Assembly (NCBI GenBank): GCA_012520835.1
Contig: JAAYNN010000012.1
Location: forward strand, 1-5,164
Length of the DNA: 5,164 nt
Reading direction: 5' to 3'
Source: Dehalococcoidales bacterium
Lineage (GTDB): Bacteria; Chloroflexota; Dehalococcoidia; Dehalococcoidales; UBA5627
In this document: one piece after another, positions 1 to 5,164 of the stretch
How positions within the stretch are numbered: the first letter of the stretch is position 1
Layout: each line of letters begins with the position of its first letter
The notes under the pieces: generated by a model
Databases searched by the model: none
Seen by the model: only the letters and a program-made list of their open reading frames with translations
What the model was told of the DNA's origin: nothing
Translations under genes and position numbers: made by a program

Positions 1-1
1 G

Positions 2-748
2 GTTTTGGACGAATGTGCCCATATCGATGTCGATTACAGCAAGGCGGAAAAGGCCATGGAGCGCACCCACCTGTGGGCAAAACGGTGTCTGGATGCACAT
101 AAACGCCCCGACCAGTTTCTTTTTGCCATAGTGCAGGGCGGGGTATTCCCCGATTTAAGGCGTAAATCCGCCGGATACCTGACCTCACTCGATTTCCCCG
201 GCTATGCGCTGGGAGGCTTGAGCCTCGGGGAAACTAAAGAGGTTACCTATAATATAATCGACGAAACGGTCTTGCTTTTGCCGCAGGATAAGCCGCGCTA
301 CCTGATGGGAATGGGCGCTCCCGAGGATATCGTCGAGGGAGTAGCCAGAGGTATCGATATATTTGATTGCGTCTTGCCGACACGGGTTGCCCGCAACGGA
401 GCTTTGTTTACCCGCAGCGGACGCATCAACATCACCAATAGCGGTTACGGGAAGAAGGACGAACAGGTGGACCCGGCGTGCGATTGCTATACCTGTAAAA
501 ATCACTCGGCGGCGTATATCCATCACCTTTTCGATGCCAAAGAACTTTTAGCTTACCGCCTGGCAACCATCCACAATCTCAGGTTTATGAATAACCTGAT
601 GAGCGATATCAGGCAAGCCATTTTCAATGGCACCTTCGCTTCCTTCAAATCTGACTTCCTGAATAATTACATGCCCACCAACGAAGAAGTGCGCATCGAG
701 CAGAAAAAGAAGTGGATCGAAGCGCGCCACCCGAAAGAAAGTTTATAA
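2..748 (+). CDS. tgt: Queuine/preQ1 tRNA-ribosyltransferase (tRNA-guanine transglycosylase), 5'-truncated by window edge
   Basis: Bacterial Tgt swaps guanine 34 of GUN-anticodon tRNAs (Asp, Asn, His, Tyr) for preQ1, a late step of queuosine synthesis, in the cytoplasm. The visible 248 codons match the C-terminal two thirds of the ~375-residue family; about 140 N-terminal residues lie outside the window. The reading frame is open to the left edge, and the TTG at 5 is internal (the LDEC motif), not a start. Seen directly: AIVQGG, GGLSLGE, PRYLMGMG and RGIDIFDCVLPTR, whose Asp (codon 365-367) aligns with the catalytic nucleophile Asp264 of E. coli Tgt. The zinc site is complete: CDCYTC gives three Cys (479-481, 485-487, 494-496) and TIHNLR gives the His (572-574). 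The stop is TAA at 746-748. No U-tract terminator follows; repeat-rich DNA begins about 20 bp downstream. Known family, clear identification. Confidence 0.97.
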   Translation, partial: VLDECAHIDVDYSKAEKAMERTHLWAKRCLDAHKRPDQFLFAIVQGGVFPDLRRKSAGYLTSLDFPGYALGGLSLGETKEVTYNIIDETVLLLPQDKPRYLMGMGAPEDIVEGVARGIDIFDCVLPTRVARNGALFTRSGRINITNSGYGKKDEQVDPACDCYTCKNHSAAYIHHLFDAKELLAYRLATIHNLRFMNNLMSDIRQAIFNGTFASFKSDFLNNYMPTNEEVRIEQKKKWIEARHPKESL

Positions 749-839
749 GTTCGCTGACTGTCATGCTGAGTTCGTGTCCTTCGACAGACTCGGATGCGCG
801 GATATTATCAGAGCCTTTTGTGATGAGGTAATAACCAAG

Positions 840-871
840 CCGTTCGTGGTGAGCTTGTCGAACCATAACGG
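840..871. repeat. REP-like hairpin (GTTCGTGGTGAGCTTG type)
   Basis: Imperfect inverted repeat inside copy A. Outer arms are CCGTT (840-844) and AACGG (867-871); inner arms are TGGT (847-850) and ACCA (862-865), separated by small bulges. A partial copy of its left half, GTTCGTGGT, recurs at 1097-1105, and AAGCCGTTCGTG recurs at 837-848 and 1117-1128. The core resembles a dispersed intergenic repeat I associate with Dehalococcoidia and other draft genomes; its reverse strand translates to the spurious peptide MVRQAHHERL. No T-tract follows, so a terminator role is unlikely. Confidence 0.65.
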
Positions 872-891
872 CGTCGAATTAAACTAGACAC

Positions 892-933
892 TTCCGTTCG
901 TTTGACCCTTCGACACGCTCAGAGTGAACGGAA
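892..933. repeat. Hairpin with TTCCGTTC/GAACGGAA arms, copy A
   Basis: Perfect 8-bp arms (892-899 and 926-933) enclose a further weaker pairing, TTTGA (901-905 area) with TCAGA (919-923 area), around the sequence TTCGACACGC. The same arms occur in copy B (1260-1267 and 1303-1310), but there they enclose a different palindrome. A short A-run follows on the + strand, so read on the minus strand the hairpin would be preceded, not followed, by Ts; it is not a clear terminator. Confidence 0.65.
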
Positions 934-988
934 AACTTATTTCTCCCTGATGCCGAGGATATCTTTGTGTGGTACTCCCCACCCCCTG

Positions 989-1019
989 ATCCTTCAGTCA
1001 CCCTTTGTGACTGAAGGAT
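989..1019. repeat. Perfect 13-bp hairpin
   Basis: ATCCTTCAGTCAC (989-1001) and GTGACTGAAGGAT (1007-1019) are exact reverse complements with a 5-base loop, CCTTT. No T-tract follows on either strand within about 10 bases, so it does not look like a simple intrinsic terminator. It stands between the two composite repeats and shares no block with them. It could be a separate dispersed inverted-repeat family or a transcript-stabilising structure. Confidence 0.8.
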
Positions 1020-1035
1020 GACAATCAAATTACAT

Positions 1036-1076
1036 GTCATGCTGGAGTCCCGATTTATGGGCGAAGCATCTTGGGT
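1036..1076. repeat. Fragment of dispersed inverted repeat (GTCATGCTG ... GCGAAGCATCT)
   Basis: GTCATGCTG at 1036-1044 also occurs at 760-768, just after tgt. Within 1036-1076 the arms ATGCT (1039-1043) and AGCAT (1065-1069) are complementary, with inner CCC/GGG arms (1049-1051 and 1059-1061). This resembles intergenic repeats of the GTCATGCTGAG...GCGAAGCATCT kind seen in several bacterial genomes. The family attribution is from memory and tentative; the internal complementarity is visible. Confidence 0.5.
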
Positions 1077-1185
1077 AGGAATAATCCACTAGAGCTGTTC
1101 GTGGTAAATTAATAAAAAGCCGTTCGTGTCCTTCGGCAAGCTCAGGATGCGCGGATATTATCAGAACATTATCGAAGGATGTTGA

Positions 1186-1202
1186 GTTCCGAAATTCGGA
1201 AC
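1186..1202. repeat. Near-perfect palindrome GTTCCGAA-A-TTCGGAAC
   Basis: Arms of 8 bases (1186-1193 and 1195-1202) flank a single central A. It lies between blocks 1 and 2 of copy B, where copy A has unrelated sequence. It could be a recombination or insertion target, or a fragment of another palindromic repeat family. No adjacent promoter suggests an operator role. Confidence 0.7.
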
Positions 1203-1206
1203 GAAA

Positions 1207-1222
1207 TCCCGACAGGTCGGGA
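1207..1222. repeat. Palindrome TCCCGACAGGTCGGGA, first copy
   Basis: Inverted repeat with 7-base arms TCCCGAC and GTCGGGA separated by AG. An identical 16-base copy stands at 1279-1294. Here it directly abuts block 2 of copy B, at the place where copy A has the GTGAGCTTG core. Confidence 0.75.
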
Positions 1223-1278
1223 TCGAACCATAACGGCGACGATTAGAGAGTGTGTTTTATTCCGTTCATTTGCCTTTT

Positions 1279-1294
1279 TCCCGACAGGTCGGGA
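1279..1294. repeat. Palindrome TCCCGACAGGTCGGGA, second copy
   Basis: Identical to 1207-1222. It lies inside the TTCCGTTC/GAACGGAA arms of copy B, replacing the TTCGACACGC core found at the matching place in copy A. A T-run (1275-1279) precedes it on the + strand, so on the minus strand the hairpin would be followed by an A-to-U run and could act as a weak minus-strand terminator. Confidence 0.7.
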
Positions 1295-1427
1295 CTCAGT
1301 GCGAACGGAAATACCATAAGATCCAGACTAAATTGCAGTGAATTTAGATTCATCGGTAACCCATAACAGCGTCAAAAGGCATATTCCCTCGTTCTTTACT
1401 ATCCAAAGCATTTTTAAAGCGTTATAT

Positions 1428-1433
1428 TATAAT
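1428..1433 (+). promoter_or_regulatory. Possible -10 box for the lipoprotein gene
   Basis: TATAAT matches the sigma-70 -10 consensus exactly and lies 40 bp before the ATG at 1473, a plausible distance. No good -35 hexamer stands 16-18 bp upstream (the region reads ATCCAAAGCA), and the area is AT-rich, so this could be chance. Confidence 0.3.
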
Positions 1434-1472
1434 GATGCTATAACGCATATAGCAAAGATAAAGGAGGACAGC

Positions 1473-1985
1473 ATGAAAAAGATGGCTTCTCTTCTAATCG
1501 TTTCGCTGCTTATTTGCATAACCTCTCTTGCCGGGTGCGCTGGCGCTACTACAAGTATTGTAACGCAAAGCATTACCTCTACTACCACTCTAACCACCAC
1601 TACTATCATTTCCACTGTTACGACCACTAAAGTTTTGTATCCGGTCGAAAACATTACCTGGATAATGGAAGCTTACGGTGATGCGGATTCCTGTAATATT
1701 GCCCTGGAAAATGCCGAGTTTACCCTTTATCTCGATAGCATAAATGGGAGCGGTGCAGGCAGTGTTGGCATAAACAGCTATTGGGCTGAATATGTGCTGG
1801 ATGGGAATCAGCTTTCTTTTCCTGATAAGCAGGTTGCCGTTACCCAGTTATGGATAAGCGATATTGTAAAGCAGCAACAGGATTTATATTTGAATATACT
1901 GTTAAACTCTGAGACATGCGAAGTCATCGACGGGAAATTGCACATCACAGGCGGCGACACGTGGATTATATTTCATCGACAGTAG
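1473..1985 (+). CDS. Putative lipoprotein with Thr-rich linker and META/HslJ-like domain
   Basis: A 170-residue secreted lipoprotein of unknown role. I chose the ATG at 1473 because AAGGAGG (1461-1467) stands 5 bases before it and a clean signal peptide follows: MKKM, a hydrophobic stretch (residues 5-19), then the lipobox LAGC with Cys22 as lipidation site. A frame-extending GTG at 1338 has no comparable ribosome site and would bury the signal peptide. Residues 24-53 are strongly Thr/Ser-rich, probably a surface linker. Residues ~58-170 resemble the META domain (HslJ and related lipoproteins): ITWIMEAYG at the start, GAGSVGINSYWAEYVLDGNQLSF in pieces as the glycine-rich turn and strands, and TGGDTWIIF as the last strand. 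The GCN usual in META proteins reads GIN here. The gene is monocistronic by spacing, with 248 bp to the next gene. META domains are linked to envelope stress or novobiocin resistance in E. coli HslJ; no such role can be claimed here. Confidence 0.85.
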   Translation: MKKMASLLIVSLLICITSLAGCAGATTSIVTQSITSTTTLTTTTIISTVTTTKVLYPVENITWIMEAYGDADSCNIALENAEFTLYLDSINGSGAGSVGINSYWAEYVLDGNQLSFPDKQVAVTQLWISDIVKQQQDLYLNILLNSETCEVIDGKLHITGGDTWIIFHRQ

Positions 1986-2136
1986 CAACTCTTCAAATTG
2001 ATTCCCACTTTAGATAATTTTATTAGTCCTATTCGGTAATAGTGTCCAATCAATTGTTAATTGCGTTTAAAATACTATTCTTCAGACACTACAATCAAAT
2101 AGCACTATTTTATTTCAAGTCAATGATTGCCTGCTA
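1986..2136. other. AT-rich intergenic stretch without recognisable gene
   Basis: I find no gene, tRNA or convincing terminator between the lipoprotein and the next promoter. The only structure is a distant 8-base complementarity, AATTGATT (1996-2003) with AATCAATT (2048-2055), 44 bases apart, too weak to call. How the lipoprotein transcript ends is therefore not visible. Confidence 0.5.
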
Positions 2137-2165
2137 TTGACTAATATCTTTCTAGTATAGATAAT
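2137..2165 (+). promoter_or_regulatory. Sigma-70-type promoter for the zinc-ribbon/transglutaminase gene
   Basis: TTGACT (2137-2142), a 17-base spacer and GATAAT (2160-2165) each differ from consensus by one base. Transcription would start near 2172, leaving a ~60-base AT-rich 5' UTR before the ATG at 2234. It supports separate transcription of this gene from the lipoprotein upstream. Confidence 0.65.
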
Positions 2166-2233
2166 TGTATATATTACTTTCTTAATATTTTTGAATTTCC
2201 GGGGTATTGAATTAAATAAAAAAGGAGAAATTT

Positions 2234-3505
2234 ATGGCTTTTTGCGAGAAATGTGGCAATCAATTGAAGCCGCAGGGTAAATTCTGTGAAGCCTGCGGTA
2301 CAGTCGTAAAAGAAGAAAAGCCGGTTCAGCTGATGGGTGCGGCGCCGGCGTATGTTCCTCCCCCCTATCAACCCGCCGGCAATGCGGGAGTGCAGAGGGC
2401 ATTCGGCGGCGGCAGTAAATTGCCGGTTATCATTCTTGCCTGTGCACTGGTGGCTGTACTTATCGGCGGTGTCATCGGTATTGCTACCCTTAGCGGTACG
2501 GTTAGTAAACTGAGAACTGAGAACACGGCACTTGTAGCCGATAACAACAGGCTTGCCAGCGACCTGAATACGGCAAACAATAATATACTGAGATTAAACA
2601 ATGAACTGGTTTCCGCCAATAACGAAATCAGTGATTTAACCGGCGACCTGAATAATGCTAACGATACTATCGATGACTTAAACAGCGACCTGGCTGCGGC
2701 CAGCAGTAGTCTGAACGCTGCTAACGCAACTATCGCAAATCTAGACCAGGAAAAACAACAACTGGCAGCCGATAAAAGCAAGCTGGCTGCGGATTTAGAA
2801 GAAGCTGCTGGCAATATTCTGGCGCTGAATTCGATAATTGACATTATGAATGCCAACTACAGCGAAATAATTGACTTTATCGAAACAAGATTTGGGCTGG
2901 GTGAAGAGGACGCTACGCAATTTGTAACGCCTGATGATGGTTATGTGGAATTGCTGGTAAGTTCCCTAGTTGGCCACATTGACTACAGTAATTGGAACAA
3001 GGCCTGGCAGGACATTCAATACATGTATGCCTGGGTACGCAATAATATAGAGTACAACTATGATACCCCGTTGCCGGTATTACCTCTGGATTTATTAAAA
3101 GGCGGTAGTATAGATTGGTTCAGAGAATTCTGGCAATATCCTGCTGAAACCATTTATTTAGAGCATGGAGATTGCGAAGACCAGGCCTTGCTTTTGGCCA
3201 GCATGATTAATAACTATGGCGCCTATGCACATTGTGTTGGGATTAGCAATGCGGATTCAGGACATATGGCAATCTTCATGTTTATTGAAGGAGGCAACCT
3301 GGTAATTTTAGACCCGGCAGGTTCATATTATACCAATACCTGGGGACAGATAGATACTACGAGAACTGTCGAACAGGAATTGAATAATTGGCTTAACTGG
3401 TGGTCACCCGAGATGCCGGGTGCCGAAATCGATATGTTATTCGATAGCGATGAATTCTGGGCTTTTGACGGCAATGCTGATTTCCTTAACTGGTATTTCA
3501 GTTAA
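2234..3505 (+). CDS. Membrane-anchored zinc-ribbon / coiled-coil / transglutaminase-like cysteine protein
   Basis: A 423-residue protein; the ATG follows AAAGGAGAAA (2221-2230) at good spacing. Domains in order: zinc ribbon with CxxC pairs at Cys4/Cys7 and Cys18/Cys21; a Pro/Gly-rich linker (~30-61); one transmembrane helix (~63-86, LPVIILACALVAVLIGG start); a long coiled coil (~90-205) with Leu/Ile every seven residues, for example 111, 118, 125, 132, 139, 146, 153, 160 and 167; and a transglutaminase-like domain (~250-375). The triad is Cys314 in HGDCEDQALLLASM, His344 in SGHMAI and Asp360 in ILDPAG, so the fold should be catalytically competent, as peptidase or crosslinking enzyme. The zinc-ribbon Cys suggest a cytoplasmic N-terminus, putting the coiled coil and enzyme domain outside (type II anchor); this is inference. 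Residues ~380-423 are acidic and aromatic, with repeated NW/FW pairs. It has its own promoter and terminator, hence a single-gene unit. Function and substrate are unknown. Confidence 0.9.
   Translation: MAFCEKCGNQLKPQGKFCEACGTVVKEEKPVQLMGAAPAYVPPPYQPAGNAGVQRAFGGGSKLPVIILACALVAVLIGGVIGIATLSGTVSKLRTENTALVADNNRLASDLNTANNNILRLNNELVSANNEISDLTGDLNNANDTIDDLNSDLAAASSSLNAANATIANLDQEKQQLAADKSKLAADLEEAAGNILALNSIIDIMNANYSEIIDFIETRFGLGEEDATQFVTPDDGYVELLVSSLVGHIDYSNWNKAWQDIQYMYAWVRNNIEYNYDTPLPVLPLDLLKGGSIDWFREFWQYPAETIYLEHGDCEDQALLLASMINNYGAYAHCVGISNADSGHMAIFMFIEGGNLVILDPAGSYYTNTWGQIDTTRTVEQELNNWLNWWSPEMPGAEIDMLFDSDEFWAFDGNADFLNWYFS
2558..2725 (+). repeat. Four tandem 42-bp (14-residue) coiled-coil repeats
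   Basis: Residues 109-164 read as four consecutive 14-residue units: SDLNTANNNILRLN, NELVSANNEISDLT, GDLNNANDTIDDLN and SDLAAASSSLNAAN. The consensus is (S/G)DLNxANxxIxDLN. Each unit is two heptads, so copy number can change without breaking the coiled-coil register. The units differ at many codons, so they are not a recent slippage product. Residues 165-202 continue the heptads without the Asn-rich pattern. Confidence 0.8.
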
Positions 3506-3531
3506 ACATTTAATCGTTTAGCAGAGTATTA

Positions 3532-3576
3532 ATAACGGGTCGGTCGAATTTTTACGGCAGGCCCGTTATCATTTTT
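3532..3576 (+). terminator. Intrinsic terminator after the transglutaminase-like gene
   Basis: ATAACGGGTC (3532-3541) pairs with GGCCCGTTAT (3560-3569), ten pairs with one G-U. An inner GTCG/CGGC helix (3543-3546 with 3555-3558) closes an AATTTTTA loop. A T-run (TTTTT, 3572-3576) follows two bases after the stem. It begins 26 bp after the stop codon and should separate this gene from the rRNA transcription unit. Confidence 0.85.
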
Positions 3577-3618
3577 CTCTTAATCCGCTATCTTCATAAA
3601 AATACCTGTTGGCCATTA

Positions 3619-3646
3619 TTGATATCATTATTATATCGAGTATAAA
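3619..3646 (+). promoter_or_regulatory. Possible upstream promoter (P1) of the rRNA unit
   Basis: TTGATA (3619-3624), a 16-base spacer and TATAAA (3641-3646) each match the sigma-70 consensus at five of six positions. It lies ~190 bp before the main promoter, and rRNA units often have tandem promoters. The surrounding DNA is AT-rich, so chance resemblance is possible. I see nothing else definable in 3577-3760 apart from a small CCGG-TTAG-CCGG inverted repeat (3731-3742). Confidence 0.35.
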
Positions 3647-3760
3647 TTAATATTGCGGGATGGATGAGGATTATTGGTCAAGGGTTAAGATAAAAGGATG
3701 TAAAAAATTCCGAAGATATTTTGTTGCTATCCGGTTAGCCGGGCTGCGGTGTCTAATCGT

Positions 3761-3804
3761 AAAATAAATTAAAAATATTCTTTCCAAATACTTGATTTTT
3801 CGTG
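3761..3804 (+). promoter_or_regulatory. AT-rich UP-element-like stretch before the rRNA promoter
   Basis: The ~44 bases directly upstream of the -35 box are very AT-rich, with A-tracts (AAAATAAATTAAAAATATT) followed by T-tracts. This is the position and composition where rRNA promoters carry UP elements bound by the RNA polymerase alpha C-terminal domain. The call rests on composition and location only. Confidence 0.5.
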
Positions 3805-3833
3805 TTGACAAACATTTTTTCTTGTGATATTAT
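3805..3833 (+). promoter_or_regulatory. Main promoter of the 23S rRNA unit
   Basis: TTGACA (3805-3810) is a perfect -35 box, followed by a 17-base spacer and TATTAT (3828-3833), one mismatch from TATAAT. It is the best promoter in the window. Transcription should begin near 3840, giving a leader of ~150 bases before mature 23S. Its strength fits a stable-RNA gene. Confidence 0.85.
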
Positions 3834-3837
3834 CTAT

Positions 3838-3861
3838 ATTACCTTTCTGGGAGAAAGTAAT
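3838..3861 (+). promoter_or_regulatory. Hairpin at the 5' end of the rRNA leader
   Basis: ATTACCTTTC (3838-3847) pairs with GAAAGTAAT (3853-3861), nine pairs with one bulged C, around the loop TGGGA. It would form at or within a few bases of the predicted transcript 5' end. It could protect the 5' end or set a pause site. The pairing is visible; the role is inference. Confidence 0.5.
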
Positions 3862-3872
3862 GTTAGAGGAAA

Positions 3873-3946
3873 GCACATAAAGACTTAAACGGTGTAACAA
3901 CCAGGCAAACGGCTTGGGAAATTTACCGAGTCGTTTTTTTATGTGT
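3873..3946 (+). promoter_or_regulatory. Structured rRNA leader domain with terminator-like hairpin
   Basis: AAACGGCTTGG (3907-3917) pairs with CCGAGTCGTTT (3926-3936), eleven pairs with two G-U, around an 8-base loop, and runs into seven Ts (3934-3940): an intrinsic-terminator-like element between the promoter and 23S. In addition GCACATAAAGA (3873-3883) can pair with TTTTTATGTGT (3936-3946), eleven pairs with two G-U, capturing the same T-tract. The whole thus forms a closed two-helix domain or an attenuator/antiterminator pair. It could alternatively be a processing stem, or the end of a ~100-nt small RNA. No known riboswitch class is recognised. Confidence 0.55.
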
Positions 3947-3948
3947 AG

Positions 3949-3957
3949 AGCACTTTA
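3949..3957 (+). promoter_or_regulatory. boxA-like antitermination site
   Basis: AGCACTTTA matches the rRNA boxA core TGCTCTTTA at seven of nine positions and lies in the leader, just past the terminator-like hairpin and ~35 bases before 23S. boxA RNA binds NusB-NusE (S10) and makes polymerase ignore terminators in rRNA operons. The position is right; the match is imperfect. Confidence 0.4.
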
Positions 3958-3991
3958 ATAAAAGAATATAGCTAATATCAAATCTGAAGCA

Positions 3992-5164
<1,173 letters not shown>

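Larger units (their letters stand above)
771..933. repeat. Composite intergenic repeat, copy A
   Basis: This stretch shares three blocks, in the same order and orientation, with 1123-1310. Block 1 (771-814) ends GGATGCGCGGATATTATCAG and matches 1123-1167 with a few substitutions and one 1-base gap. Block 2 (858-873, TCGAACCATAACGGCG) is identical at 1223-1238. Block 3 is an 8-bp inverted repeat, TTCCGTTC (892-899) with GAACGGAA (926-933). Between blocks, copy A carries the GTTCGTGGTGAGCTTG-type hairpin, which copy B lacks. It begins ~22 bp after the tgt stop. No protein-coding role is apparent; it resembles REP-like or small non-autonomous repeats. Confidence 0.8.
1123..1310. repeat. Composite intergenic repeat, copy B
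   Basis: Second copy of the composite element, about 350 bp downstream of copy A and in direct orientation. It shares block 1 (1123-1167), block 2 (1223-1238) and the outer arms of block 3 (1260-1267 and 1303-1310). The material between blocks differs: instead of the CCGTTCGTGGT hairpin it has GTTCCGAA/TTCGGAAC and TCCCGACAGGTCGGGA palindromes, and a second TCCCGACAGGTCGGGA sits inside block 3. It ends ~160 bp before the lipoprotein start. No coding role is apparent. Confidence 0.8.

Noticed and set aside
645..866. Minus-strand ORF beginning MVRQAHHERL
   Set aside because: It is the translation of the intergenic repeat at 840-871 running back into tgt on the other strand. No ribosome site or domain supports it; such peptides are a typical annotation artefact of this repeat.
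749..1330. CRISPR array or insertion sequence
   Set aside because: Repeats are few, unevenly spaced and palindromic, without regular spacers. No transposase ORF or clear terminal inverted repeats with target duplications are visible.
1338..1472. N-terminal extension of the lipoprotein from a GTG at 1338
   Set aside because: The extension lacks a Shine-Dalgarno sequence and would put 45 residues before the signal peptide, whereas the ATG at 1473 has AAGGAGG and a canonical lipobox.
2368..2856. Long minus-strand ORF (162 codons) inside the coiled-coil region
   Set aside because: It mirrors the repetitive heptad coding of the + strand gene, has a low-complexity Ala/Ser/Leu translation, and no own ribosome site or promoter.
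3840..3946. Known riboswitch (c-di-GMP-I or preQ1) in the 23S leader
   Set aside because: GGCAAAC at 3904-3910 recalls a c-di-GMP-I motif, but the partner motifs and three-helix layout are missing. No preQ1 pseudoknot with the A-rich tail is visible either.

Overview
The window looks like chromosomal DNA of a bacterium of roughly average GC content. My best guess is an uncultured Chloroflexota of the class Dehalococcoidia. Three things point there. The intergenic repeats around GTTCGTGGTGAGCTTG and TTCGACACGCTCAGAG are of a kind I associate with such genomes. The 23S rRNA gene starts without a 16S gene or tRNA in front of it, as in Dehalococcoides. The 23S 5' domain is of the longer, Gram-positive-like type. 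The assignment is inference; the rRNA itself would settle it.

Layout, all on the + strand. (1) Positions 2-748 hold the C-terminal two thirds of tgt, the tRNA-guanine transglycosylase of queuosine biosynthesis, cut by the window edge. (2) Positions 749-1472 hold no convincing gene. They are packed with short inverted repeats, including two diverged copies of a composite element (771-933 and 1123-1310) whose inner palindromes differ, and a perfect 13-bp hairpin at 989-1019. (3) Positions 1473-1985 encode a small lipoprotein with a threonine-rich linker and a META/HslJ-like domain. (4) Positions 2137-2165 look like a promoter for the next gene. (5) Positions 2234-3505 encode a membrane protein combining an N-terminal zinc ribbon, one transmembrane helix, a long coiled coil built partly from 14-residue repeats, and a transglutaminase-like domain with an intact Cys-His-Asp triad. 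A strong intrinsic terminator (3532-3576) follows. (6) Positions 3577-3991 are the control region of the rRNA gene: a possible upstream promoter, an AT-rich stretch, a near-consensus promoter (TTGACA, 17 nt, TATTAT), and a structured leader containing a terminator-like hairpin and a boxA-like site. (7) Positions 3992-5164 are the first ~1.17 kb of 23S rRNA, reaching the L11/GTPase-centre region at the window edge.

The genes do not form an obvious pathway. tgt is housekeeping, the two middle genes encode separately transcribed cell-envelope proteins, and the rRNA gene has its own promoter. The points most worth following up are the modular repeats, the zinc-ribbon/coiled-coil/transglutaminase architecture, and the attenuator-like leader of a 23S gene apparently separated from 16S.
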